Assembly (NCBI GenBank): GCA_963676095.1 | Contig: OY781040.1 | Location: forward strand, 2,232,001 to 2,296,000 | Direction: 5' to 3' | From: G963676095 sp963676095 | Lineage (GTDB): Bacteria; Bacteroidota; Bacteroidia; Bacteroidales; Prolixibacteraceae | Length of the DNA: 64,000 nt | Part shown: piece by piece, positions 45,802 to 55,076 of the stretch | Layout of the letters: each line of letters opens with the position of its first letter | Position numbering within the stretch: the stretch's first letter is position 1 | Translations under genes and position numbers: made by a program | The notes under the pieces: model-generated | The model's input: the letters and a program-made list of their open reading frames with translations, nothing else | Told to the model about the DNA's origin: nothing | Database searches by the model: none

Positions 45802-47268
45802 ATGAAAATCAGGATAATATATATAACGGTTTTGATCATGGCATTCTCCTTTACGGGATGCAAAGATATGCTCGACCAGGAAACATATAGCGAACTGGCA
45901 CCCGACAATTTTTTAAATACAGAAGAGGGTATTGAATCCGTGCTTTATTCATGTTTCGGTGCTGGTTTTATTAACGGATACGAACTCCATGATGTTTATA
46001 ATATTACGAACTGGTGCACAGATCTTGAATGGGAAACCGGCGGTCAGGAAGGATATACCTCAGTTTTGGTCTTTGGTTTCAACTGGGACTCCGAAACGAC
46101 ATGGCTCAGCGGGGTCATGTGGGAGCGCCCGTACCGCGCAATCCGGAATGCAAATTCTCTGTTAAGCTATATCGACGATTCGGAGGTGAGTGATGAGAAC
46201 AAAGAACTTTATAAAGCAGAAGCTCGTTTCATGAGGGCTATGATGTACATCTATTTATATTCATGGTATGGTACAGTTCCTTTAAGAACGAGTTCAACCG
46301 ATCCGACAGACATGGCAAGGTGTACCGATGACGAGATCAAAACGTTCATCGAAACAGAACTCCGGGAGGTTGCTCCCATTCTCCCATTCCCCGGCGAAGA
46401 AAAGAACTATGGCCGGCCAACAAGAGGTGCTGCACTGGCTCTGTTATGCAAATTCTACCTAAATCAAAAAGAGTGGCAAAAAGCAGCTGATGCAGCACAG
46501 GACGTGATTGATCTTGGTTATTATGAGCTTTATAACGACGGCCCGTATGCGGATATGTTTAAAGTAGAGAATGAAATCAACAAGGAATATATTCTTGTAT
46601 GTCCGAATACGGCCGAGAATGCCGGGCTCAATTACATGAACGGGGCTTTTCCTCCTAATTTTAAGAAAGAGCCTGAATCCGGTTTGGTGATGCAATCAAA
46701 CTGGAACAACTGGGCTGCCCAGTACCGTCTTTACGATTCGTTTGTGAATTCGTTCGATGCTTCTGACACCAGGGATGATTGCATCATAAAGAAATATATT
46801 AATTCCTCCGGAGATACCATATCGTTGTTAGATGCCAATAATACCCGTTCTTTTAAATTCTGGCCCGATCCGGATGCTATTAGCAATGAACATGGAAACG
46901 ATATGCCATTAATCCGTTATGCAGATATTCTTTTGTCGAGGGCTGAAGCACTTAATCACTTAAGCACAGCCCCGGCACAGGAAGCGATTGACCTGATTAA
47001 CCAGGTCAGGGAACGGGCTGGTGTACCCGATTTGCAGCTAGCGGATTTCCCGACAACCGAAAGTCTGGATGAACACCTGTTGCAGGAACGTGCATGGGAA
47101 TTTTATTGCGAGGCCTTTATCCGTCGGGAGGACCAGATACGATTTGGAACCTTTATCTCATCGGCTGTAGAACGAGGCTATAATGCAAAAGATTATCAGC
47201 TTTTATTCCCGATTCCTCAGGAAGAGATTGATGCTAACAGCAATATGATTCAAAACGATGGATATTAA
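45802..47268 (+). CDS. susD: SusD/RagB-family surface glycan-binding lipoprotein
   Basis: A 488-residue lipoprotein (MAFSFTGCKDMLDQETYSEL, lipobox Cys near residue 19). Core helices include WERPYRAIRNANSLLSYID, AEARFMRAMMYIYLYSWYGT and YGRPTRGAALALLCKFYLNQ. The C-terminal RYADILLSRAEALNHLSTAP and LLQERAWEFYCEAFIRREDQ complete the family pattern. It is the partner of the SusC at 42402. Within this window it is the shortest of the three SusD proteins, but of normal length for the family. Confidence 0.96.
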   Translation: MKIRIIYITVLIMAFSFTGCKDMLDQETYSELAPDNFLNTEEGIESVLYSCFGAGFINGYELHDVYNITNWCTDLEWETGGQEGYTSVLVFGFNWDSETTWLSGVMWERPYRAIRNANSLLSYIDDSEVSDENKELYKAEARFMRAMMYIYLYSWYGTVPLRTSSTDPTDMARCTDDEIKTFIETELREVAPILPFPGEEKNYGRPTRGAALALLCKFYLNQKEWQKAADAAQDVIDLGYYELYNDGPYADMFKVENEINKEYILVCPNTAENAGLNYMNGAFPPNFKKEPESGLVMQSNWNNWAAQYRLYDSFVNSFDASDTRDDCIIKKYINSSGDTISLLDANNTRSFKFWPDPDAISNEHGNDMPLIRYADILLSRAEALNHLSTAPAQEAIDLINQVRERAGVPDLQLADFPTTESLDEHLLQERAWEFYCEAFIRREDQIRFGTFISSAVERGYNAKDYQLLFPIPQEEIDANSNMIQNDGY

Positions 47269-47357
47269 TTTTATTGTGGAATGAGTAAATTACAAGGTCC
47301 GGGCTTATTATATGTAGGACTAAAACAAAAAACAAGAATACAAAACAATACAAGCAC

Positions 47358-48986
47358 ATGAAACCTACTCAACTACTCATGCTTGGAGGAACGATCCTCG
47401 CGGGTTGCTCCCAGACCAGGCCCATTGAGATAACAAAACCGGAAAGGCCCGATATCGTCCTGATTATGCTCGACGATATGGGTTATTCGGATCTCGGATG
47501 TTACGGGGGAGAGATCCACACTCCCAACATCGATCACCTGGCTGCGACAGGGGTCCGCTTCACCCAGATGCACAATTGCGCACGTTGTTGTCCGACGCGG
47601 GCATCCCTGATGACCGGCCTCTATCCCCAGGCTGCAGGAATCAACGGGATGGGGGTAAACCTGAATATGAACGCGGCAACCATTGCCGAAGTGCTAAAAA
47701 AAGCCGGGTACCATACCGGAATGGCCGGGAAATGGCACCTGTCGCAAACCAAAGCACTGTCCGACCCGAAGGAACAGCTGAACTGGCTGGCACACCGGTC
47801 GGAACACGGTCCGTTTGCCCCCCTCCGCAGTTACCCGTGTAACCGTGGATTCGAAGAACACTGGGGCGTGATCTGGGGCGTGGTTGATTACTATGATCCA
47901 TTCAGTCTGGTCCATAATGAAGAACCAATCAAAGAAGTACCGGATGATTTCTACATGACCGATTTTATCACGCAAAAATCGGTCGACCTGATCGATGAGT
48001 TCAGTAAAGATGAAAAACCTTTCTTTCTGTATGTAGCCCATGATGCCCCTCACTGGCCCTTAATGGCCCCGGCTGAAGATATCGCAAAATACAGGGATAC
48101 CTATACAGATGGCTGGGAAGCATTGCGGAAACAACGCTATGAACGGATGATTTCGATGGGACTGATCGACAGTACGACCTATAAATTACCACCAAACTCT
48201 TCGGGAAGGGAATGGGAAACATGTGATAAAAAAGCTTACGAATCGGCCTGTATGTCGGTTCATGCCGCCATGGTCGACCATGTTGACCAGGGAGTGGGAA
48301 AAATTATTGACGAGCTAAAAAGAACAGGACGCTACAACAATACCATCATTATCGTTCTTTCAGATAACGGGGCCTCTTACGAACGGGGCTATCCCCCTGG
48401 GTTCGACAGGCCCGGCTTTACCCGCGATTCAACGATCATCGGATACAACTCTGACCACCCCGGAGCAGAAAACACCTGGAACTATATCGGTGATGCCTGG
48501 GCCAGCGCTTCCAATACGCCGTTCCGGTACTGGAAGAAAGAGTCGTATGAAGGGGGAAGCGCTACCCCGTTTATTGTTCACTGGCCGAAAAAACTGGATG
48601 GAATGGAGAACACGATTAACCGGGGTGTCGCTCACGTAATCGATGTTTTACCAACCTGTCTGGAACTCGCAGGTGCCACTTATCCCGACAGCATAAACGG
48701 CGAAAAAACCATGCATCCTGACGGGAAAAGTCTGCTACCGCTCCTTTTCGGAAAAACAAAGGTGCTTCATGATACGCTGTACTGGGAACACGAGGGCGGA
48801 CGGGCAATCCGTACCGGCGATTGGAAAATGTCTGCATTACCCAATAAAGCATGGCAACTGTTCCGCATCGATGAAGATCATACGGAAATTAACGATCTTG
48901 CCTCTGAATATCCGGAAAAAGTTGAACAGATGGACCGGGCATGGAAAAAATGGGCCTTGTCTGAAGGAATAAAAGTAAATCCATAA
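47358..48986 (+). CDS. S1-family sulfatase, lipoprotein
   Basis: A 542-residue sulfatase with a lipoprotein signal (LMLGGTILAGCSQ). The active site is built from IVLIMLDDMGYSDLGCYGGE, the formylglycine motif C-C-P-T-R (first Cys modified) in ARCCPTRASLMTG, GKWHLS, and ALSDNGASYERG-type metal ligands (IVLSDNGASYE). The long insertion around DSTTYKLPPNSSGREWETCD is typical of arylsulfatase A-like members. Different in sequence from the sulfatase at 39053, so it probably removes a different sulfate. The next gene starts 49 bp downstream. Confidence 0.93.
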   Translation: MKPTQLLMLGGTILAGCSQTRPIEITKPERPDIVLIMLDDMGYSDLGCYGGEIHTPNIDHLAATGVRFTQMHNCARCCPTRASLMTGLYPQAAGINGMGVNLNMNAATIAEVLKKAGYHTGMAGKWHLSQTKALSDPKEQLNWLAHRSEHGPFAPLRSYPCNRGFEEHWGVIWGVVDYYDPFSLVHNEEPIKEVPDDFYMTDFITQKSVDLIDEFSKDEKPFFLYVAHDAPHWPLMAPAEDIAKYRDTYTDGWEALRKQRYERMISMGLIDSTTYKLPPNSSGREWETCDKKAYESACMSVHAAMVDHVDQGVGKIIDELKRTGRYNNTIIIVLSDNGASYERGYPPGFDRPGFTRDSTIIGYNSDHPGAENTWNYIGDAWASASNTPFRYWKKESYEGGSATPFIVHWPKKLDGMENTINRGVAHVIDVLPTCLELAGATYPDSINGEKTMHPDGKSLLPLLFGKTKVLHDTLYWEHEGGRAIRTGDWKMSALPNKAWQLFRIDEDHTEINDLASEYPEKVEQMDRAWKKWALSEGIKVNP

Positions 48987-49034
48987 ATTTGTATCAAAAC
49001 AACGAATTCACTTAACCAATTAAACAGAGAAATC

Positions 49035-51551
49035 ATGTCTGAATTCCGATTTTATCGTGCCGGAATAATACTAGTCTTAGTCGCGGCGCTTTTTTCATGT
49101 AACCAACAGGAAAAAAAAGAAACTGAGGCAATTACCGCTTCATTCAGGGCACCAGCCTATCCGCTGGTCACCATCGATCCGTACACCAGTGCATGGTCTG
49201 AAACGGATAAGCTGTTCGACAGCCCTGTACGCCACTGGACCGGGAAGACCCACTCCCTGATCGGGGCTATCCGGGTCGACGGACAGGTGTACCGTTTCCT
49301 GGGCAAGGAAGACCTGCCCGTGAAGGCAATCGTTCCGATGGCTAAAGACGGACCATGGACAGGAAAGTATACAATGAAAACGCCTGCCACCGGCTGGGAG
49401 GAAACCGGATTTAATGATAACGGCTGGAAAACCGGGAACGCAGCTTTCGGAACCACGGGCTCCCAGGCTACAGGCACTGACTGGAAAGCAAAAGAAATAT
49501 GGGTACGCAGGGAATTCACAGTTCCGGCAGTACCTTCCGGATCGAACCTGTACCTCGTATATTCCCATGACGATGATTTCGAGCTTTTTCTGAACGGCAA
49601 AGAAATTGTCAATACCGGGAACGCTGCAAAAAGCAATGTTGTTCTGAAAATCGATGCCGACCTTCTCCATACGGACGGAAAAAACATCATTGCGGCCCAT
49701 TGCCTCGACCGGGGCGGGCTCGCATACGTCGATTTCGGAATTTACAGGGATAACGAGGCAGGCAATGTGTTTACGCAAACCGCTGTTCAGGACAGCGTCT
49801 CCCTGTCCGCTACACAAACCCGTTACGATTTCACCTGTGGCCCGGTCAGCCTGAAGCTTCAGTTTACATCGCCCTTGTTACCAGACGACCTGGACCTGAT
49901 GTCGCGCCCGGTAAACTACATCAACTATGAGGTAGCTTCAGCCGATGGCAAGAAACACGAAGTTCAGCTCTATTTCGAGATTACCCCCCAATGGGCAGTG
50001 AATGAAGTAAACCAGGAAGTGAAGGTAAGCAAGGGGAATGCCGGCAGTATCGGTTATCTGAAAGCAGGAACGACCGGACAGCCGGTACTGCAGAAAAAAG
50101 GGGATAATATCCGGATCGACTGGGGGTATGTGTACCTCGCAGCCCAACAGGATGAAAAGTCTTCCCTTTCCGCTGGTAATTACGTGGAGATGAAAAGATC
50201 ATTTATCCGGGATGGTTCCCTGCCGCAAGGAGAAAACGAATTCACGGCCATAATGACCGACAGCATGCCTGCCATGTCGTGTGTGGAACAGCTAGGGAAA
50301 GTCTCCCCGGAAGCAGCAAAAGGTTTTGTCATGATCGGGTACGACGATATCGAATCGATCCAGTACTTTGGCCATAACCTGAAAGCATGGTGGACTAAAA
50401 ACGGCATCGTGACGATAGACGATGCCCTTCAGTCTGCTGCAACTGATCACGACCAGGTTATGGCCCGCTGCGTCAGTTTCGACAATAGTCTGTGGAAAGA
50501 GACGTTTGCAGCCGGAGGCAAGGATTATGCAGACCTGTGTGTGCTGGCTTTCCGTCAGTCGGTTGCAGCACATAAACTGGTGAAAGATTCTCTGGGCAAC
50601 ATCTTGTTTTTGTCGAAAGAAAATTTCAGTAACGGCTCGATCGGCACCGTGGATGTCACTTATCCCTCGTCACCGCTATTTTTGAGATATAACCCCGATC
50701 TGCTGAAAGGCATGATGAACCCGATCTTCTATTTTTCCGAAAGCGGGAAATGGACAAAACCATTTGCTGCCCATGATGTGGGGACCTATCCCAAAGCAAA
50801 CGGACAAACTTATGGCGGCGATATGCCCGTGGAAGAATGCGGTAACATGGTGATCCTGACTGCAGCAATTGCAGAAAGGGAAGGCAATGCCAATTATGCA
50901 GCGCAACATTGGGAGGTACTGACCACCTGGGCAAATTACCTCATTGAAAACGGGCTCGACCCGGAAAACCAGCTTTGCACCGACGACTTTGCCGGGCACT
51001 TCGCCCATAACGTGAACCTGTCTGTAAAAGCCATCATGGGAATTGCCTGCTACGGAAAACTTGCCGGCATGCTCGGAAAGAACGATATTGCTGAAAAATA
51101 TACTTCCGAGGCTAAAAGGATGGCCGGGGAATGGGAAAAGATGGCAAACGACGGGGACCATTACCGCCTGACCTTCGACCAGCCCGGAACATGGAGCCAA
51201 AAGTACAACCTTGTATGGGATAAGCTACTGAACCTGAATATTTTTTCCAAGGAAATCGCAGAAAAAGAAGTGCTCTTCTATCTGACCAAACAGAACAAAT
51301 ACGGATTGCCCCTGGACAACCGCCGTACTTACACCAAGGCCGACTGGATTGTTTGGACTGCAACATTGGCTGATGACCAGCAAACTTTCGAAAAATTCAT
51401 TGCTCCGTTATTTTCTTTTGTAACAGAAACTCCGGACCGGGTGCCAATGACCGACTGGTATGAAACAACCGATGCCAAACAGGTAGGATTTCAGGCAAGA
51501 TCGGTGGTAGGAGGATATTTTATCAAATTACTTGAAAAAGAAAATCAATAA
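49035..51551 (+). CDS. glutaminase-family lipoprotein (DUF4965/DUF5127/DUF1793 type)
   Basis: An 838-residue lipoprotein (lipobox in LVAALFSCNQ). APAYPLVTIDPYTSAWSETD and SPVRHWTGKTHSLIGAIRVD are the family N-terminus. A beta-sandwich middle domain follows, then a six-hairpin-like helical C-terminal domain (NPIFYFSESGKWTKPFAAHD, VGTYPKANGQTYGGDMPVEE, LCTDDFAGHFAHNVNLSVKA). Relatives are annotated as glutaminase A-like from a fungal enzyme. In PULs the toroid suggests a glycan-active role, and I regard the true substrate as unknown. It is the last gene of PUL block three. Confidence 0.85.
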   Translation: MSEFRFYRAGIILVLVAALFSCNQQEKKETEAITASFRAPAYPLVTIDPYTSAWSETDKLFDSPVRHWTGKTHSLIGAIRVDGQVYRFLGKEDLPVKAIVPMAKDGPWTGKYTMKTPATGWEETGFNDNGWKTGNAAFGTTGSQATGTDWKAKEIWVRREFTVPAVPSGSNLYLVYSHDDDFELFLNGKEIVNTGNAAKSNVVLKIDADLLHTDGKNIIAAHCLDRGGLAYVDFGIYRDNEAGNVFTQTAVQDSVSLSATQTRYDFTCGPVSLKLQFTSPLLPDDLDLMSRPVNYINYEVASADGKKHEVQLYFEITPQWAVNEVNQEVKVSKGNAGSIGYLKAGTTGQPVLQKKGDNIRIDWGYVYLAAQQDEKSSLSAGNYVEMKRSFIRDGSLPQGENEFTAIMTDSMPAMSCVEQLGKVSPEAAKGFVMIGYDDIESIQYFGHNLKAWWTKNGIVTIDDALQSAATDHDQVMARCVSFDNSLWKETFAAGGKDYADLCVLAFRQSVAAHKLVKDSLGNILFLSKENFSNGSIGTVDVTYPSSPLFLRYNPDLLKGMMNPIFYFSESGKWTKPFAAHDVGTYPKANGQTYGGDMPVEECGNMVILTAAIAEREGNANYAAQHWEVLTTWANYLIENGLDPENQLCTDDFAGHFAHNVNLSVKAIMGIACYGKLAGMLGKNDIAEKYTSEAKRMAGEWEKMANDGDHYRLTFDQPGTWSQKYNLVWDKLLNLNIFSKEIAEKEVLFYLTKQNKYGLPLDNRRTYTKADWIVWTATLADDQQTFEKFIAPLFSFVTETPDRVPMTDWYETTDAKQVGFQARSVVGGYFIKLLEKENQ

Positions 51552-51583
51552 AACCACATAGTCACAGAAGGACACATAGAAAT

Positions 51584-51647
51584 ATGGTTTTATGGTTGAA
51601 TGGTTTTATGGTTGAATGGTTTTATGGTTGAATGGTTTTATGGTTGA
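51584..51647 (+). repeat. 16-bp tandem repeat (4 copies)
   Basis: ATGGTTTTATGGTTGA is repeated perfectly at 51584, 51600, 51616 and 51632, then decays into ATGGTTAAATGGTTGG. It lies just after the PUL. The rest of the gene-free 51552-52023 interval has no ORF or clear structure. Confidence 0.85.
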
Positions 51648-52023
51648 ATGGTTAAATGGTTGGATGCTGGATACCAGATATCGGATAGAATGACGGACAG
51701 GTGGTTTGAACGGTTGAAAGTTTAGTGTTGCGCGGTTTGAAGGCTAAGGAGGAGGGTGACATCTTCATGGCACGGAGGTGACGTTTCTGACGTCTTTCTA
51801 CCCCGGGTCAGAAGACACCATCCCGGTTTGTCATATGCGACGGGGACAAATTTTTGCCCGGAACACCCGCATTGTCAGCCGAACTAAGTGTCTAAAATCG
51901 CAGGAATAGGCATTAAATCTGTCTGTTTTTTACCTGCGCCCAAGGAAACGAACAAATCTTTCTCCGGAACCCTTAACCCTGGAGAAAAATCCGGGCCCGG
52001 CTTAATCTGTCGAAATAGATTCG

Positions 52024-52031
52024 TATTTTTG
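52024..52031 (+). promoter_or_regulatory. -7 promoter element overlapping the next gene start
   Basis: TATTTTTG matches TAnnTTTG only 5 bases before the ATG at 52036. Transcription starting ~7 bases later would begin at or within the start codon, implying a leaderless mRNA or a later start codon. Confidence 0.5.
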
Positions 52032-52035
52032 CACC

Positions 52036-52281
52036 ATGAATTATTACGCATACGTTATTTATAACCTCGAACATCACAGGTTCTGGTACGGAATATGTAC
52101 AGACCCAAAAAAGACCGAACAGGCACACAATGAGGGCCGGTTTGACGAAACCAGGAATATCTCGCCCTGGGTTCTGGTGCATCAGGAGGGATTTTCAAGC
52201 AAACAGCTTGCAACCAGGCGCGTTCGTTTCTTCAGAACAAGCCCGGGCCAGTTTTATCTGAAAAAAATATTGCATTTTTAA
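52036..52281 (+). CDS. divergent GIY-YIG-domain protein
   Basis: An 81-residue protein with the layout of small GIY-YIG nucleases: MNYYAYVIYNLEHHRFWYGI corresponds to the Y-x-Y-I-L/GIY...YIG strands, followed by CTDPKKTEQAHNEGRFDETR, PWVLVHQEGF and a C-terminal basic helix. The canonical G-I-Y triad reads Y-V-I-Y, and YIG is YGI. The usual Arg and Glu are not clearly placed. Nuclease activity is therefore doubtful. It is a single gene between non-coding stretches. Confidence 0.65.
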   Translation: MNYYAYVIYNLEHHRFWYGICTDPKKTEQAHNEGRFDETRNISPWVLVHQEGFSSKQLATRRVRFFRTSPGQFYLKKILHF

Positions 52282-52454
52282 AAGATTTAGCTTTTAACAG
52301 CCTCTTACTGCACGGTTGAATACTGGTCAGCAATAAGTAAATGAACCGGGAATACGGCATATCAGCAAAAAAACAAATTCTGAAAAAAAAGATTTCAACA
52401 ACGAATAGTTAATAACCATTTCCCGGCGGACTAATAAGCTGATTTACTTTTTTA

Positions 52455-52462
52455 TAGTTTTG
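52455..52462 (+). promoter_or_regulatory. -7 promoter element of the SPOR lipoprotein gene
   Basis: TAGTTTTG fits TAnnTTTG and lies 30 bp before the ATG at 52493, giving a short 5' UTR of about 24 nt. The 52282-52454 stretch contains no ORF. Confidence 0.55.
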
Positions 52463-52492
52463 CAAAGTGAAACCTTTTAAATTATATAAGAA

Positions 52493-52993
52493 ATGAGAAG
52501 ACTTATTATTGGAGTATTTGCAGCCAGCATACTTTTCACGGGATGTAAATCGACTCAAAAGTTAAGAAGGAGCGATTCGGCAGAAACAGAGACGGTTAAA
52601 CCGGAGGAGCCTGCAACGAAAGTATTTTCCGCGCCGTCTACCCAATCGACTTACGGCCAGCCAGCAACCAGCCAGGCAAAAACATACACATCGTCGAAAC
52701 CGGTGCGCACTCAATCCGAAAATTTTACATTTGCCCAGCAGGAGGATGCCGGTAAATATAAAGGCAACTTTTTTGTTATCATTGGCAGCTTCAGTTCTGC
52801 AGAAAATGCCAACCGCTATAAACAGGAACTGATCCCCCAGGGTTTCAATCCGATCGTGTTACATAGCGAAACCGGATACTACAGGGTTTGTGTAAACTCA
52901 TATACGGATGAAGCCGAAGCGAGACAGCGGGTTAACCAAATCCGTAACGATTATCCCAAATATGCTGACACCTGGTTGTTAATAAAGAAGTAA
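52493..52993 (+). CDS. SPOR-domain lipoprotein
   Basis: A 166-residue lipoprotein (MRRLIIGVFAASILFTGCKS). A low-complexity Ser/Thr/Gln-rich linker (residues ~35-85) is followed by a C-terminal SPOR domain (GNFFVIIGSFSSAENANRYK, GYYRVCVNSYTDEAEARQRV). SPOR domains bind glycan strands stripped of stem peptides at division sites, so it probably sits in the periplasm at the septum. It is a monocistronic gene with its own promoter and a terminator. Confidence 0.9.
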   Translation: MRRLIIGVFAASILFTGCKSTQKLRRSDSAETETVKPEEPATKVFSAPSTQSTYGQPATSQAKTYTSSKPVRTQSENFTFAQQEDAGKYKGNFFVIIGSFSSAENANRYKQELIPQGFNPIVLHSETGYYRVCVNSYTDEAEARQRVNQIRNDYPKYADTWLLIKK

Positions 52994-52999
52994 TTCGAT

Positions 53000-53021
53000 A
53001 AACCGGTCATCAGGCCGGTTT
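53000..53021 (+). terminator. hairpin after the SPOR gene
   Basis: AAACCGG pairs with CCGGTTT around TCATCAGG, 6 bp after the SPOR stop codon. The T-run is short, so it may act together with the stronger hairpin that follows. Confidence 0.6.
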
Positions 53022-53030
53022 CCCTAAAAG

Positions 53031-53077
53031 AAAAAAGCTTATTGTTGAATCTAGATCATTCAACAATAAGCTTTTTT
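53031..53077. terminator. bidirectional terminator, 20-bp perfect inverted repeat
   Basis: The arms 53031-53050 and 53058-53077 are perfectly complementary (starting AAAAAAGCTTATTG) around CTAGATC. A-run on one side and T-run on the other allow termination of both the SPOR gene (plus) and the aminotransferase-fold gene (minus), which converge here. Confidence 0.9.
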
Positions 53078-53095
53078 CTTGATATGCTATTTTTA

Positions 53096-54250
53096 CTATC
53101 CGATCACCGAAGGCACTTTTAATAATCGTTCGGCTGCCTGTTCCAGTTTGTCATTTTTCTTGGCAAAACAAACCCGGACGTAACGCGATTTGACCTTCTC
53201 ATGAAAAAAGACAGAGACAGGCAACACGGCAACGCCAAAATCCCGTGCCAGACGTTCTGCAAACACAAAATCGGGCTCATCAGACACTTTAGAGTAATCG
53301 AGCAATTCGAAATAACCGCCCTGGGCAGGGATCACATTATATAAACTCCCATCCATCAGACGGTTAAAATAATTCCTTTTACCCTGGTAAAGCTCTGAAA
53401 CCTCATCAAACAAATAGCCCGAAGGTAAATAATCGGCAAGTGCGTACTGCAACGGCGTGTTAACATTGTAAACCTGGAACTGTAACATTTTCCGGAATTC
53501 GGTCATTAGTTTTTCAGATCCGAGGCAGTAACCGACCCCCCATCCATTGATATTAAAAGCAGGGCCGAATGACGAAATAATGAGGCTTCGCTCCGCCAGT
53601 TTCTCAAAACGGGCAACACTTTGGTGAACAATGTTATCGAAAATAATTGACTCATAAGTCTCAACACTCAGAATAACGATATTGGTACCATTGGTCAACC
53701 GCTGTAGCTGAACAAGATCATTTTCTGAAAAAACGCTCCCTGTCGGATTGTGGGGCGAATTGATAATGATCATCTTTGTTTTGGAAGTAATCATTTTCCG
53801 GAATTCCTCCCAATCGATCTTGAACCCGGGAGATTTCATCTGTACATAAACAGGCTTGCCTCCGTTAAGAACAACAGAAGGGACAAAGGATTCAAAAGCA
53901 GGTTCGAAAACGATTACTTCATCATCGTCTTTTACAACAGCGCTAATCGCTGAATGGATACCCTGTATATATCCGGCAGTAATGGCAACCTCCGTTTTCG
54001 GATCATACTGGTGCCCGTGTTTTTTCTTTACAAAAGCCGCTATTTCTTCCCTCAGTTTATAAACACCTTCTATCGGGGCATAATTATTATAATCCGACTT
54101 CAAATATTTCATGGCTGCCTGGATCAATTCTCCGGGACAGGGAAAATCAGTCTCTCCTATCGCCATGTCGATAGCACCTGTCTTCTCGATGAGCGCTCTC
54201 ATGGAAGAAAATATACTTGGCGCGGTATTTGGTAATTTAGATTGTATCAT
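53096..54250 (-). CDS. aminotransferase-fold protein lacking the PLP lysine
   Basis: A 384-residue member of the class I/II aminotransferase fold, closest in pattern to methionine aminotransferases (YbdL type): IQSKLPN start, NNYAPIEGVYKLREEIA, EVIVFEPAFESFVPSVVLNG, MIIINSPHNPTGSVFSENDL and C-terminal SRYVRVCFAKKNDKL. The catalytic Lys of SFGK is Pro230 (SSFGPAFNINGW). The Asp that bonds the PLP pyridine N is Val196 (ILSVETYES). The PLP-contact Tyr after FEPA is Phe119. The fold is preserved full-length with no frameshift, so a pseudoenzyme is more likely than a decaying gene. Function unknown. Confidence 0.88.
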   Translation of the reverse strand: MIQSKLPNTAPSIFSSMRALIEKTGAIDMAIGETDFPCPGELIQAAMKYLKSDYNNYAPIEGVYKLREEIAAFVKKKHGHQYDPKTEVAITAGYIQGIHSAISAVVKDDDEVIVFEPAFESFVPSVVLNGGKPVYVQMKSPGFKIDWEEFRKMITSKTKMIIINSPHNPTGSVFSENDLVQLQRLTNGTNIVILSVETYESIIFDNIVHQSVARFEKLAERSLIISSFGPAFNINGWGVGYCLGSEKLMTEFRKMLQFQVYNVNTPLQYALADYLPSGYLFDEVSELYQGKRNYFNRLMDGSLYNVIPAQGGYFELLDYSKVSDEPDFVFAERLARDFGVAVLPVSVFFHEKVKSRYVRVCFAKKNDKLEQAAERLLKVPSVIG

Positions 54251-54335
54251 GACTATTTATCAGCGTGCAAATTTACAAAAAGGGCACATTAGTTGTTTGA
54301 AAACTTCATTCAAAATAATTTTAGTTCAGCTATTT

Positions 54336-55061
54336 TTAGGTCAGTACCTCCTTTAAAACGGTAAACGATTTGATCTCAGAGGTCAGATCAAGATGTATCC
54401 TGTAATACTCCAGCAATTTAGACAGCAGAACAGTCCGGTGATCATTATAAAATGAAAACCTATTCAATTCAGACAGTTCATAATTAAATAGTTCCACAAA
54501 TTTTCCGGTTACCTCCACATTCATAAACTGATGATGAGAAGGTTCCTCTTTCTTAAAAGAGGCAGATACCAAATCAAAGAACCTGCCCCCGTTGTTTTCC
54601 GGAAAACGGGGAAAAACCCCGAGATAACGGGTGAGCCTGAACAAAAATGCCACCGAAAAATTGGCCGTACCTTCTTTCAACAAATCGAGCAAACAGATTG
54701 CATGATATAAATATTCAAACAAATCGGGGTTTGACTCTTCCTCTTTAAGGCATTTAAGAAGGACCTCTGCCAGAAAAACGGACTGGGAACGCTTTTTTAT
54801 ATCGAAAGGGATGTCGTCAAATACGTTTGAAAGCCTTACACTCTTTATCCGCTGAAGGTTTCTTCCCGGCTTATGATATACTTCCATCTCCATTAAAAAC
54901 AATGGCTGGAAAAGATTGATCTTCACCCCTGATTTTTTCGAACGGGCACCAGTGACCAAATAAGATTGCCTCCCGAATTTTTCGGTATAAACATGTGCAA
55001 TTACCGAGGAGTCGGAATAATTGATGTAATGCAAAAATATCCCCCTGGTCTTTTCAATCAT
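54336..55061 (-). CDS. recO: DNA repair protein RecO
   Basis: A 241-residue protein with the RecO N-terminal OB fold (EKTRGIFLHYINYSDSSVIA, then YLVTGARSKKSG and FQPLFLMEMEVYHKPGRNLQ) and the helical C-terminal domain (FLAEVLLKCLKEEESNPDLF). RecO anneals complementary strands and loads RecA with RecR in the RecFOR gap-repair pathway. The Cys4 zinc finger of some homologues is absent, as is normal in Bacteroidota. It is transcribed with rdgB (15-bp gap). Confidence 0.92.
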   Translation of the reverse strand: MIEKTRGIFLHYINYSDSSVIAHVYTEKFGRQSYLVTGARSKKSGVKINLFQPLFLMEMEVYHKPGRNLQRIKSVRLSNVFDDIPFDIKKRSQSVFLAEVLLKCLKEEESNPDLFEYLYHAICLLDLLKEGTANFSVAFLFRLTRYLGVFPRFPENNGGRFFDLVSASFKKEEPSHHQFMNVEVTGKFVELFNYELSELNRFSFYNDHRTVLLSKLLEYYRIHLDLTSEIKSFTVLKEVLT

Positions 55062-55076
55062 AATAATGTAAAGCCC

